64,000 nt of DNA from Nocardia seriolae NBRC 15557 (GCF_007990715.1 NZ_BJWY01000020.1:1-64000), one strand, 5' to 3'. Shown: positions 42,439-52,679, counted from the stretch's first letter. Notes: generated by a model not told the origin, from the letters alone. Numbers and translations: made by a program.

Positions 42439-42469
42439 TAGTTCGGTAGCGAATTATCAAGTAGCGAAT
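42439..42469. promoter_or_regulatory. MarR operator region
   Basis: TAGTTCGGTAGCGAATTA (42439-42456) is a palindrome of form TA-n-TTCG-4-CGAA-n-TA. Its right half, GTAGCGAAT, is repeated at 42461-42469, 15 bases further. Both lie in the 70-base gap between marR and the cupin gene and would let MarR control both. Confidence 0.65.
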
Positions 42470-42483
42470 AGTTTGGAGTAGTC

Positions 42484-42981
42484 ATGAACACCACCACCCG
42501 CACCGCCGCGATCCGCCAGCCGCAGGACGCCGAGATCATCGGCGGCGACCCGGTGTCGGTGCGGCTGCTCATCGACTCCAACGAGGCGGGCGGCTCGGTC
42601 AGCACCGTCGAGGTCACCATGGCCCGCGGCGCGGACGGCGCGACCCCGCACTACCACACCCTCTCCGATGAGCTGTTCTATGTCGCCGACGGCGAACTGC
42701 AGGTCATGGCCGGGGAGAAGATCGTCACCGTCGGCGCGGGCGGGACCATCGTGGTCCCCAAGTTCATGCCGCACGCCTTCGGCGCGGCCCCGGACAGCCC
42801 GGCCCGCATCCTCATCGCCCTCATGCCCGGCGTCGAACGCCACGGCTACTTCCGGTTCCTGGAGCGCCTGGCCACCGGCCGGACCACACCCGCCGAATTC
42901 GATGCGGCACAGCAGGACTACGACAATCACTTCATCGAAGCGCCGCGGTGGTGGGCCGAGCGCAACGCCAATCGCGCCTGA
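42484..42981 (+). CDS. Cupin-domain protein
   Basis: 165 residues with one cupin barrel: TPHYHTLSDELFYVADGELQVMAG (His, His, Glu metal ligands) and VVPKFMPHAFGAAPDSP (third His). It may be a dioxygenase, isomerase or small-molecule binder. The divergent MarR gene suggests induction by a phenolic or similar compound. The following 304-base gap (42982-43285) contains only a hairpin; two short overlapping frames there look spurious. Confidence 0.88.
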   Translation: MNTTTRTAAIRQPQDAEIIGGDPVSVRLLIDSNEAGGSVSTVEVTMARGADGATPHYHTLSDELFYVADGELQVMAGEKIVTVGAGGTIVVPKFMPHAFGAAPDSPARILIALMPGVERHGYFRFLERLATGRTTPAEFDAAQQDYDNHFIEAPRWWAERNANRA

Positions 42982-43015
42982 GCGGGCTGCACACACCCGC
43001 AATATCAGGCGACCC

Positions 43016-43058
43016 GGGGGCGAAGAGCTGGCTCACCGCCGATTGCGCCTTCGCCCCC
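43016..43058 (+). terminator. Hairpin after the cupin gene
   Basis: A perfect 10-bp stem (GGGGGCGAAG/CTTCGCCCCC) encloses a 23-base loop, 35 bases after the cupin stop. No T-run follows. Probably a terminator. Confidence 0.6.
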
Positions 43059-43285
43059 GCGCGTGCGCCGTCCCACCAGAACCGCGCACCCCACCCCGCC
43101 GATCTCACCCCGGGGGGCATCGTCTCGCCGTCCGCTGGGCACGGGCTCGAGGGTGGCATGGCAACCGGACACGCGGACAACCACGCGGCCCTGGACCCGC
43201 CGATAGCCCCGCAGTCGCGGGCCGGTGTGCCGCAGACCACTGAAAATGCGGAATGATCCCCCGCGCCGGACGGGTTGGCAGTTTC

Positions 43286-43702
43286 ATGGCCTTCTCCGTC
43301 CCCATCACCGTTCGCGGCTACGAGCTCGATATCAACGGGCATCTGAATCAAGCGGTCTATCTGCAGTACGCCGAGCACGCGCGGTGGGAATTGCTGCGGG
43401 CGGGCGGCCTGCCGGGCGAGAAGCTGGTGGCGGCGGGCATCGGGCCGGTGGTGCTGGAGCAGACCATCAAGTACCAGCGGGAACTGCATCTCGGTGACGA
43501 GATCACCGTGACCTGCGAGTTCGAGTGGACCGGGGGCAAGATCTTCAAAATGCACCAGCAGCTGCTGAAACTGGACGGGACGGTGTCGGCGCAGATCGAT
43601 GTCGTCTCCGGCATTCTCGATCTCCGGGCCCGCAAACTGATTGCGGATCCCGGTGCGGCGCTGCGTGCCATTGCCGAATCGCCGGACCTGCTGGGTCTCT
43701 GA
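43286..43702 (+). CDS. Acyl-CoA thioesterase (4HBT, FcbC-like)
   Basis: 138 residues, a hot-dog-fold thioesterase. The start of the catalytic helix reads YELDINGHLNQAVYLQYAEHARWEL, with the Asp (ELDINGH) expected to be catalytic. It hydrolyses an acyl-CoA to free acid and CoA. ATG 43286 suits the family; upstream frame has no homology. The gene ends 192 bases before the ATP-grasp locus, with a hairpin between. Confidence 0.88.
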   Translation: MAFSVPITVRGYELDINGHLNQAVYLQYAEHARWELLRAGGLPGEKLVAAGIGPVVLEQTIKYQRELHLGDEITVTCEFEWTGGKIFKMHQQLLKLDGTVSAQIDVVSGILDLRARKLIADPGAALRAIAESPDLLGL

Positions 43703-43772
43703 ACAACGGTCACCCAACCGCCCCCGCCTCGTTTTATCAGCGAAAATCTTTCGGCGGGAGCAGTTTCCGAAA

Positions 43773-43793
43773 CCCCGGCGGAGTTTGCCGGGG
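43773..43793. terminator. Hairpin between thioesterase gene and ATP-grasp locus
   Basis: CCCCGGC pairs perfectly with GCCGGGG around 7 bases. It lies 70 bases after the thioesterase stop and no T-run follows. It probably ends that transcript and insulates the next operon. Confidence 0.55.
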
Positions 43794-43799
43794 TAGCTG

Positions 43800-43844
43800 A
43801 AATCTTTCGTTGCGGACCGATTCCGGTGCGGCGCGGGATATGAT
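43800..43844 (+). promoter_or_regulatory. Putative promoter of the ATP-grasp peptide locus
   Basis: A TATGAT hexamer (43839-43844) lies about 50 bases before the start of the putative precursor. The decamer AAATCTTTCG occurs at 43744-43753 and again at 43800-43809, on both sides of the preceding hairpin, and could bind a regulator. No clear -35 was found. Assignment is by position only. Confidence 0.35.
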
Positions 43845-43894
43845 TCAGGTCACGCTCGGCCCCGCAGCAAATCCCGAGCAGATCGGAGTTCAGC

Positions 43895-44353
43895 ATGACC
43901 GGTGCCCTGCACCGAACCGGATCGACAGCCCTCGCGAGCACCTCGCCACCGCTACCCGGCTATCTTGTCGCAGCCACCGAGCGAAGTATCAGCGTGCGGG
44001 TCGGCGACGGCACCTGGACCTTCCACCGCACCGATGTTCTCGACATCACCCGGTGGGACGCCGCGGCCGCGGGCAGCTGTGAGGGCCGCCCGGTGCTGGT
44101 GCGCGTGCGGTCCGGCGCCACCGCCGATTTCACGCAGCGCCGCCGCGTGGAGCTCACCGATCGCCCGCTCACCCTGGCGCCGGACCACAGTCCCGCCCGC
44201 GGTGACGACGAACTGGGCAGGCTCACCGAAATCTGGGCTCGCGGGCTGGATCTCACCACTGCTACCGGGGTCGGCGGGGCCACCATGACCTGCTGCCAGA
44301 CCCGGTCGCACCACGGCAGCGACGACGGCATCGCCTGCGACAGCCTGGACTGA
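43895..44353 (+). CDS. Putative ATP-grasp RiPP precursor (graspetide-like), 152 residues
   Basis: GGAG lies 7 bases before the ATG. Residues about 20-115 look like a small folded beta-rich domain (ATERSISVRVGDGTWTFHRT). The end changes character: from residue 118 it is rich in Thr, Ser, Gly and Asp, with Cys133-Cys134, SHHGSDDG and a final CDSLD. Such Thr/Ser donors and Asp acceptors are what ATP-grasp ligases link in graspetides. The ligase gene follows 10 bases later. I recognise no homologue; the RiPP role is inferred from the neighbour and from the tail. Confidence 0.55.
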   Translation: MTGALHRTGSTALASTSPPLPGYLVAATERSISVRVGDGTWTFHRTDVLDITRWDAAAAGSCEGRPVLVRVRSGATADFTQRRRVELTDRPLTLAPDHSPARGDDELGRLTEIWARGLDLTTATGVGGATMTCCQTRSHHGSDDGIACDSLD

Positions 44354-44363
44354 CGGGGCGCGT

Positions 44364-45323
44364 ATGTCCGCCCGCACCATGGGTTCGGTGCTCATCGTCA
44401 CCGAGGCCGAGGACCTCCACGGCGACGCCCTCGCCGCCACACTGCGGAAATATCACGGGCACAACCCGATTCGCCTCGACATGCGCGACTTCCCGCGCGA
44501 GAACGGCACTTTCCGGCTGGGCATGGAGGGCTCCTACCGCAGCCTGTCCCACGTCTTCGGCCTCGAAGATGTCACCTCGGTGTGGTGGCGGCGCCCGCAC
44601 CCCTGCGCGGTACCGGCCGGTCTGACCGAAGAGGACGACATCTACCGCCGCGCCGAATGCGACGGCTTCCTACAGGGGCTGCTGTGGTCGGTTCCAGCCC
44701 TGTGGGTCAACGACCCGGGAGCCGACCGCACCGCCGGGCGCAAGATCGTGCAGCTGGAGACCGCCTACCGGGCCGGTTTCGCGGTGCCCGAGACCCTGGT
44801 CACCAATGATCCCGACGAAGCCGTGGCGTTCATCCAATCCCGGCCCGGGCCAGTGGTTTACAAGCGCATCGGCACCGGCCGCGGAGCATTCACCGAGACC
44901 CGGCTCTTCGCCCCCGCCGATTTCGACCGGCTCTCCACGATCCGCAACTCCCCCACCATCTTCCAGGACTACATCCACGCCGAGAGCGATCTGCGCATCG
45001 TCTGGGTGGACGGCATCGAGTGGGTGGTGCGCATCGACTCGCAAGCCGGTGTGGGACGGGTGGATTCGCGGCTGGACACCTCGGTGGCCTTCACCGCCGA
45101 TCGCCTGCCCGCCTCGGTGAGCAAGTCGCTCACCACCCTCATGGGCGCGCTGGGTCTGGCTTTCGGCGTGCTCGATCTGCGCGTCGGCCTCGACGGCGAG
45201 TTCTACTTCCTGGAGGTGAACCCCCAGGGGCAGTTCGCCTATCTCGAAATCAAGACCGGTCTGCCGATCTTCCAGAGCCTCGCAAACCTGCTGGTACTCG
45301 GCGACGGGACCGTGATCCCGTAG
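44364..45323 (+). CDS. MvdC/MvdD/TgmB-like ATP-grasp ligase
   Basis: 319 residues. The layout fits graspetide macrocyclases: a pre-ATP-grasp domain with VWWRRPHP (73-80), the central domain with PGPVVYKRIGTGRG and IFQDYIHAESDLRIVWVDG, and the metal site FGVLDLRVGLDGEFYFLEVNPQGQ (Asp271, Glu284, Asn286), then FAYLEIKTGLPI. These enzymes use ATP to form ester or amide bonds between side chains of a precursor peptide. ATG 44364 was chosen; ATG 44379 is possible. No methyltransferase or transporter gene is next to it. Confidence 0.85.
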   Translation: MSARTMGSVLIVTEAEDLHGDALAATLRKYHGHNPIRLDMRDFPRENGTFRLGMEGSYRSLSHVFGLEDVTSVWWRRPHPCAVPAGLTEEDDIYRRAECDGFLQGLLWSVPALWVNDPGADRTAGRKIVQLETAYRAGFAVPETLVTNDPDEAVAFIQSRPGPVVYKRIGTGRGAFTETRLFAPADFDRLSTIRNSPTIFQDYIHAESDLRIVWVDGIEWVVRIDSQAGVGRVDSRLDTSVAFTADRLPASVSKSLTTLMGALGLAFGVLDLRVGLDGEFYFLEVNPQGQFAYLEIKTGLPIFQSLANLLVLGDGTVIP

Positions 45324-45423
45324 CAGGGCCGCGCGTCACCGCGAGCAGTACGAAATCGCAAGTCGTCGACCGGCTTTCGCCGGTCGAGACCCCGCAATCC
45401 ACTCCCCCGGACGGGAAGCGACG

Positions 45424-45669
45424 CTACTTGCCGGCCTTGGCGGCCTTGCGGCGGTTCGCGCCACCCCGGCTGCGGAGTTGCACATGCGACTCCACGAGCA
45501 CGTTGTGGATGAAGCCGTACGACCTGCCGGTCTCCCGGGCCAGCGACCGGATACTCGCTCCGGCCTCGTACTGCTTCTTGAGCTGGGATTGCAGGCGATC
45601 GCGGGATTTCCCGGTGACGCGCGTGCCTTTACCCAATACGGCCTTACCCTGTGCGGGCCTGTCACTCAT
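45424..45669 (-). CDS. Small helix-turn-helix protein
   Basis: 81 residues, very basic. LKKQYEAGASIRSLARETGRSYGFIHNVLVESHV is a helix-turn-helix like those of resolvases and RNA-polymerase-associated small proteins found widely in actinobacteria. GGAGGATAGCC precedes the ATG. Targets unknown. Confidence 0.82.
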   Translation of the reverse strand: MSDRPAQGKAVLGKGTRVTGKSRDRLQSQLKKQYEAGASIRSLARETGRSYGFIHNVLVESHVQLRSRGGANRRKAAKAGK

Positions 45670-45857
45670 GGCTATCCTCCGAGTCGCCGTGGGCGCCTCA
45701 TTCCAGGTTAGAGACTCCGCTGCCTGTGATCAACGAAACGGTGTGATGTGAATCACCGACTTTCGCGAATCGGGTACGGCGAGGGGGATTCGGCGGCCCG
45801 ATCCGACGGTCCCGAGCGGGCTGCCGGGGCCGGGTCGAGACTCCGGACCGGACACGA

Positions 45858-45913
45858 AAGCGCTGGCAGCGGTCACGAACCGAGTCCTCGGTTCCGATCC
45901 CGCTCCAGCGCTT
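45858..45913. repeat. Nested 56-base inverted repeat between the helix-turn-helix gene and ABC-F gene
   Basis: Outer arms AAGCGCTGG/CCAGCGCTT enclose inner arms GAACCGAG/CTCGGTTC with a 2-base centre; between them AGCGG and CCGCT also pair. The structure is nearly a continuous hairpin and lies 48 bases after the ABC-F stop. It may be a terminator serving that gene or a structured RNA. The rest of 45670-45960 (291 bases) shows no gene. Confidence 0.65.
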
Positions 45914-45960
45914 CGGGTTTGACACGCGGTGCGATCAGCTCCCCTGGGGGAGGACGAATC

Positions 45961-47592
<1,632 letters not shown>

Positions 47593-47771
47593 AAGCGTCT
47601 CCTCGGGTGCAGCAGGTGGCTGATCAGTAACTGAGCGATTGTGCGTCGCATGAACGCACAAGAACCACCGATTTTACTGCAAGTCCGGCAGACCCCGAGG
47701 TCAGGGCGTGGGATGTGGGCCACGACCGGCCCGCATCCCGGATTTGCCCAGCTTCGGCCGATGCTGCGGAT

Positions 47772-48641
47772 TCACGCTGTGGCGTCGATCGCGCCGGTGA
47801 GGGGGATTCCGTTGCGGATATCGGCGGGGGCGTGGATCGGTGTGGCCGCCGGTTGGGTGGTGGTCGAGACGGCGGCGGCCTCGCGGGCGAAGAAGCCGCC
47901 GATGTCGCTGATGGCGCTCATCAGCGGGGCCGGGAAGACGACGGTGGTGTTCTTGTCCACGCCCAGTTCCACCAGGGTTTGCAGGTTGCGTAGTTGCAGG
48001 GCCAGCGGGTGGGCCATCATGGTGTCGGAGGCGTCGCCGAGGGCCGCGGCGGCCAGCGATTCGCCTTCGGCGGCAATGATTTTCGCGCGCTTCTCGCGTT
48101 CGGCCTCGGCCTGGCGGGCCATCGCCCGCTTCATGCCGTCGGGCAGCTGGATGTCCTTGAGTTCCACCAGGGTGACCTCGACGCCCCATTCCAGGGTGGT
48201 GGTGTCGAGGATGGTGCGGATATCGGCGTTGATGGCGTCGGTCTCGGACAGGGTCTGGTCGAGGGTGTGCTGGCCGACCACCTTGCGCAGCGTGGTCTGG
48301 GCGATCTGATCGATTGCGGCGTAGACGTTCTCGATGACGACGACCGACTTCTGCGCGTCGACGACCCGGAAGTAGGCGACCGCCGAGATATCCACGCTCA
48401 CGTTGTCGCGGGTGATGATGCCCTGGGACTGGATCGGCATGGTCACGATGCGCATCGAGACCCGCTTCAGATCATCGATGACCGGAATGATGAAGTTCAG
48501 CCCCGGCTCACGCACCGAGACCACCCGCCCCAGCCGGAACAGCACGCCCCGCTGGTACTGGAAGACCACTCGGATCGACAGCCCGGCCAGTACCACCAGT
48601 ACGACCGCGACCACGATGACGACGACAGCAAGTGTGTTCAT
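47772..48641 (-). CDS. SPFH/band-7 membrane protein (stomatin-like)
   Basis: 289 residues. One N-terminal helix (about 4-25) is followed by the SPFH domain (EPGLNFIIPVIDDLKRVSMR, IDQIAQTTLRKVVGQHTLD) and a charged coiled-coil (MARQAEAEREKRAKIIAAEGE). Such proteins assemble large membrane rings that organise or shield proteases. It is divergent from an FtsH gene with 222 bases between starts, which suggests cooperation like HflKC with FtsH. The gap shows no other gene. Confidence 0.92.
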   Translation of the reverse strand: MNTLAVVVIVVAVVLVVLAGLSIRVVFQYQRGVLFRLGRVVSVREPGLNFIIPVIDDLKRVSMRIVTMPIQSQGIITRDNVSVDISAVAYFRVVDAQKSVVVIENVYAAIDQIAQTTLRKVVGQHTLDQTLSETDAINADIRTILDTTTLEWGVEVTLVELKDIQLPDGMKRAMARQAEAEREKRAKIIAAEGESLAAAALGDASDTMMAHPLALQLRNLQTLVELGVDKNTTVVFPAPLMSAISDIGGFFAREAAAVSTTTQPAATPIHAPADIRNGIPLTGAIDATA

Positions 48642-48863
48642 GGGGTTCACGATCCGCCGCGCGGACCGCCGCCGATGCGGTCTTTGGTCCCGCCCGCGAG
48701 CGGCGTTGGTCGGCAGGCGCTCGGGACGAGAGGACCGGTCCACCGCGCGCCGTGCGAGGGACTTCGGACCCCGGTCCGGCGACAGTTGTCTCTAGCTGCC
48801 GGGTCCCCGCCGGGACAGGGTGGATGTTCGGCAGTGACACGACGCGGGAAACGGCGGGAGACG

Positions 48864-50753
48864 ATGAGCAGACGGGCCAGCACACCACCGTCGGGCAACC
48901 GGGGGGCGGCGACCCCACCCCAGCAGCGCCCGGGATGGCGGATCTGGCTGATTCCGTTCGCCGCGCTGGTGGCGCTGCTGCTGGTGTCGATCCTGATGCG
49001 CACGCCAGAGTCCGCCTCGACCAGCATCGGCTACAGCGAGTTCCTCTCCGATGTCGACGCACACCAGGTCAAGACGATCACGATCGAGTCCTCGGGCCAG
49101 GCCTCGGGTGCGCTGACCAATGGACACGACTACAAGACCGTCATTCCCGCGCAGGCCGGTGCGGCGCTGCTGGAGCGGCTGGAGAAGGCGGGCGTGGCCG
49201 TCACGGCGTCGCCGCCGCCGACCACCTCGGGGTGGTCGCAGTTGCTGACCTTGGCGTTGATCGTCGGGCCGATCGTGTTGATGCTGTGGTGGTTTCAGCG
49301 CATGGGCCGCGGCGCGGCGAGCCAGTTGGGCGGCGCGATGGGGGTGGGCAAGTCCAAGGCGAAGGTGTTCGACACCGAGCGCCCGAGTACCACGTTCGAC
49401 GACGTCGCCGGCTACACCGGGGCCAAGAGCGAGATCAGCGAGGTGATCGATTTCCTGCGCGCGCCCGAACGGTATCGCCGCGCGGGTGCGGTCGCGCCCC
49501 GCGGGGTGCTGATGATCGGGCCGCCGGGCACCGGCAAGACCCTGTTCGCGCGCGCGGTCGCCGGGCAGGCCGATGTCCCGTTCCTGTCGGTGGCCGGGTC
49601 GAGTTTCGTGGAGATGTTCGTCGGTGTCGGCGCGGCCCGGGTACGGGATCTGTTCGCCGAGGCCCGCAAACGCGCCCCGGCGATCGTGTTCGTCGACGAG
49701 ATCGACGCCATCGGCTCGCGCCGCGGCGGGTCGTCGCAGCTGGTGGCCAATGACGAACGCGAGCAGACCCTCAACCAATTGCTCTCGGAGATGGACGGAT
49801 TCGACCCGGCCGTGGGCATCGTGGTGCTGGCTGCCACCAATCGGCCCGAGGTGCTGGACCCGGCGCTGCTGCGGCCGGGACGGTTCGACCGGCAGGTCAC
49901 CATTCCGCTGCCCACCCTCGACGAACGCGCCTCGATTCTGGCGGTGCACTGCCGCGGCAAGCATCTCGACCCGGATGTCGACATGCAGGTGATCGCACGC
50001 GGCACGCCCGGGTTCTCCGGGGCGGATCTGGCCAACCTCGCCAACGAGGCCGCCATCTGCGCGGTTCGCGACGACCGCGAGGTGATCCGGGCGGCGGACT
50101 TCGAGTCCGCCCGCGACCGCATCCTGCTCGGCCGCCGCGAAGGCTCGAATGTGCTGCTGCCCGAGGAGAAGCACGCGGTGGCGGTGCACGAGAGCGGGCA
50201 TGCCCTGGTCGCCGCGCTGTCCGCGCACGCCGATCCGGTCGCCAAGGTCACCATCCTGCCCGCCGGGCAGACGCTCGGCACCACCGAACAGCTGCCGCTG
50301 GTCGAGCATCACCTCTACGGCCAGGACTATCTCACCGACACCCTGGCGGTCCGGCTCGGCGGGCGGGCCGCGGAGTTGGTCGTGTTCGGCCAGGGCTCCA
50401 CCGGGGCGGCCAATGATCTGGCCCAGGCCACCGAGCTGGCCACCAAAATGGTTCGCGAGTTCGGTCTTTCCAAGGCGCTGGGCCCGGTCGGCTATCCGCG
50501 GGGCGGCTCGGTCTTCCTGGGCGGCGGCGGATCGGAACTGTCGAGCCGTCCGTTCGCCGAGGCCACCCAGGCCGCCATCGACACCGATGTCGCCCGGCTG
50601 CTGCGCGAGGCCGAGCATCGGGCCGTGGATCTGCTACAGGCGCACCGGGATGCCCTGCAAAAGCTGGTCGAACTGCTGCTGGACCGCGAAACCGTCGACG
50701 GCGCGGACGTTTACGCGCTGGTCGGGGATGCGGCGGCCGACCGGAAACACTAG
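48864..50753 (+). CDS. ftsH: FtsH-type membrane AAA+ zinc metalloprotease
   Basis: 629 residues from ATG 48864. Helices at about 26-45 and 127-144 flank a small outside domain; then Walker A GPPGTGKT (219-226), Walker B IVFVDEIDAIG, the second region of homology LRPGRFDRQ, and zinc site HESGH (442-446). It degrades membrane and soluble proteins using ATP. It is shorter than the main actinobacterial FtsH (about 750-800 residues), lacking the long Pro-rich C-terminus, so it is probably a paralogue. The long frame upstream is antisense to the SPFH gene. Confidence 0.93.
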   Translation: MSRRASTPPSGNRGAATPPQQRPGWRIWLIPFAALVALLLVSILMRTPESASTSIGYSEFLSDVDAHQVKTITIESSGQASGALTNGHDYKTVIPAQAGAALLERLEKAGVAVTASPPPTTSGWSQLLTLALIVGPIVLMLWWFQRMGRGAASQLGGAMGVGKSKAKVFDTERPSTTFDDVAGYTGAKSEISEVIDFLRAPERYRRAGAVAPRGVLMIGPPGTGKTLFARAVAGQADVPFLSVAGSSFVEMFVGVGAARVRDLFAEARKRAPAIVFVDEIDAIGSRRGGSSQLVANDEREQTLNQLLSEMDGFDPAVGIVVLAATNRPEVLDPALLRPGRFDRQVTIPLPTLDERASILAVHCRGKHLDPDVDMQVIARGTPGFSGADLANLANEAAICAVRDDREVIRAADFESARDRILLGRREGSNVLLPEEKHAVAVHESGHALVAALSAHADPVAKVTILPAGQTLGTTEQLPLVEHHLYGQDYLTDTLAVRLGGRAAELVVFGQGSTGAANDLAQATELATKMVREFGLSKALGPVGYPRGGSVFLGGGGSELSSRPFAEATQAAIDTDVARLLREAEHRAVDLLQAHRDALQKLVELLLDRETVDGADVYALVGDAAADRKH

Positions 50754-50769
50754 TGCCCGCGGCACGCGC

Positions 50770-51114
50770 TCAGCAGCGGTCGCCGCGCGCGGGTTCACAC
50801 CGCCACGCCAGCTCGACCATGCGCTCACGGTAGGACCGGCGGTCGAGCCGCCCGGCCACCCGATCGGCCAGCAGCGCGTTCTCGATCGTCAGGGCCGCCC
50901 AGACCTGGGTGCGATCGGCCCACTCGGGTGTCAGTTCGGGCGGCACCCGGACCTCATCCGGGGGCCCGAACCGGTCGGCGGCGACGGCGCGCGGGTCCGC
51001 TCGGCGTTCGGCGCCCGCTCGGGCTCGCCGCTTGCGCGGCCGTTCCACGACCCGCCACCACATGATTTCCACCAGGACCGCGCTCGCGACGGCCAGCGCA
51101 ATGACCAGGACCAT
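50770..51114 (-). CDS. Small membrane-anchored protein
   Basis: 114 residues from ATG 51114. An N-terminal helix (about 2-22) is followed by a basic stretch and a soluble Arg/Asp/Glu-rich tail with WADRTQVWAALTIENALLADRVAGRLDRRSYRERM. No motif recognised. It converges with ftsH, 16 bases apart. Confidence 0.55.
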   Translation of the reverse strand: MVLVIALAVASAVLVEIMWWRVVERPRKRRARAGAERRADPRAVAADRFGPPDEVRVPPELTPEWADRTQVWAALTIENALLADRVAGRLDRRSYRERMVELAWRCEPARGDRC

Positions 51115-51266
51115 GGCCCACTTCTCCCTCGCGACGAATCCGCTCGGATGAATCGAGTCTGCGCCGCCGGTGGGCTCGCGGACAGTGGAATCCGGCCACC
51201 CCCGCATTGACGAAAGTCACCTCCCGTCGCCCGGCCGCCGACGCGCCGGAATTCGTCGAGTAATGG

Positions 51267-52565
51267 TCAGGCGTCGGGGAGCCAGTTGCCGTGGAAGCCG
51301 AAGGGGACGCGGCGGGGTAGGTGGATGGTGGCGAGTGCGGGCGATGCCAGGTCGGAGACGTCGAGGATGGCCAGGTCGCTGCGGTCGGTGGCGGCGTCAT
51401 AGACGTAGGACATGAGGTAGCCTGTGCCGCCGGGGGTTTCGTCGGCGGGGGCGAAGGACGCCTCGTTCGGGATGCGGCCGGGAGCGAACTCGTGGGCGGT
51501 GCTCGCGCCGGTGTGCAGGTCGTAGCGCAGCAGCGCGCCGCCGCCCTCGGAGACGGTGGCGTGGCCGAAGCGGGAGTCCAGGCCCGCCAGGCGGTCGTCG
51601 ATGCGGGGGAATTCGGCGATGCGGTCGTCGAGCTGGTCCTCGCGGACGGTACCGGTGGTGAGGTCGAGGGTCCAGCGCCACAGGGTCGCGCCCTCGTCGA
51701 AACCCTGGGAGCCGTTGCGCCACATGCTCGGATAGCGCATGGCGTGCAGCACGACTCGGTCGTCCTCGTCGTGGGCGTTGAGGGTGTGGAAGATGTAGCA
51801 GGGGTCGATGGGGAACCAGCGGACCGTGCCGTGCGGGTCGTCGCGGCGCAGCAGGCCGAGGCGGGCCTGGTAGGTGTCGCTCCAGCGGAAGGGCATGGCG
51901 CCGCCGGTCATCGCGGTGCGGAGGTCGAAAAGCACCGGGAGGTCCATGAATACGACGTGGTTCGCGGTGAGGGCGAAGTCGTGGTGCATGGTGGCGGCGG
52001 GGACGTCGATCGGGCGGCTGAGTTCGAGATTGCCCGCGGCGTCGGCGCGATGGTAGGTCAGGTACGGCTCGGTGAAGTTGTAGCCGAAGAAGTGCAGCTC
52101 GCCGGTCGTGGGGCAGGTCTTCGGGTGGGCCGTCATGGCGGTGGTGAGCTTGCCGTCGAAGTCGTGCGGGCCCAGAGTGTCCAGGTCGCAGGTCAATTCG
52201 TAGGGGAACGAGGATTCCACCAGCGCGAGGGTGCGCCCCGCGTGGCGGATGACGTGGGTATTGGCCACGCCCGCCGTGTAATCCCGGTTGCCGTGCTCGT
52301 CGAATCCGCGCGTGCCGTCGGTGAAGGTGGTGGTGCGCACCCAGCGGTTGCGGTACGCGACCGCGCGCCCGCCCTCGAGCCGCACCCCGTGCACCATTCC
52401 GTCACCGAGGAACCAGTGCGAGGAGGCCGCGGCGTGCGGGTTCGGGCCGTTGCGCAGATACCAACCGGTCAACTCCTCGGGAATCGTTCCGGTGCAGGGC
52501 AATTCGGATGCGGTGACTTCCTCGGTGCCGGGGGCGTAATTGCCGGTGAGGTGCGGCACGGTCAT
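51267..52565 (-). CDS. Carotenoid oxygenase (RPE65/CCD family)
   Basis: 432 residues. The four iron-binding His of the seven-bladed propeller are found in AHPKTCP, MHHDFAL, FHTLNAHDE and the C-terminal GFHGNWLP. It begins with the family block PCTGTIPEELTGWYLRNGPNP and WFLGDGMVHG. It cleaves a carotenoid, apocarotenoid or stilbene double bond with oxygen; the substrate is not decided. Divergent from a PadR gene, with a strong inverted repeat between them. Confidence 0.93.
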   Translation of the reverse strand: MTVPHLTGNYAPGTEEVTASELPCTGTIPEELTGWYLRNGPNPHAAASSHWFLGDGMVHGVRLEGGRAVAYRNRWVRTTTFTDGTRGFDEHGNRDYTAGVANTHVIRHAGRTLALVESSFPYELTCDLDTLGPHDFDGKLTTAMTAHPKTCPTTGELHFFGYNFTEPYLTYHRADAAGNLELSRPIDVPAATMHHDFALTANHVVFMDLPVLFDLRTAMTGGAMPFRWSDTYQARLGLLRRDDPHGTVRWFPIDPCYIFHTLNAHDEDDRVVLHAMRYPSMWRNGSQGFDEGATLWRWTLDLTTGTVREDQLDDRIAEFPRIDDRLAGLDSRFGHATVSEGGGALLRYDLHTGASTAHEFAPGRIPNEASFAPADETPGGTGYLMSYVYDAATDRSDLAILDVSDLASPALATIHLPRRVPFGFHGNWLPDA

Positions 52566-52607
52566 GGTCGATTCCCTAACAACGTGGAGACGGTCAAGCA
52601 CATGACA

Positions 52608-52664
52608 TTCCAGTTCTGACATGTCCAAGGTTGAGCCTCCAGTCACGACATGTCAATACTGGAA
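52608..52664. promoter_or_regulatory. PadR operator between padR and carotenoid oxygenase
   Basis: TTCCAGTTCTGACATGTC (52608-52625) and GACATGTCAATACTGGAA (52647-52664) are inverted copies with 16 of 18 positions equal. Each contains the self-complementary GACATGTC, and 21 bases separate the arms. The location in a divergent 114-base gap fits binding of PadR dimers controlling both genes. Confidence 0.72.
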
Positions 52665-52679
52665 GGTAGGGTGGTCGCC

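Noticed and set aside
42948..43256. A 102-codon frame between cupin and thioesterase genes
   Set aside because: It overlaps the cupin gene end, has no ribosome site or domain, and crosses a strong hairpin; its composition is that of non-coding GC-rich DNA.
47994..48863. Extended N-terminus for FtsH beginning far upstream
   Set aside because: The added part is antisense to the SPFH gene and shows no homology; ATG 48864 gives the normal FtsH N-terminus with its first membrane helix.
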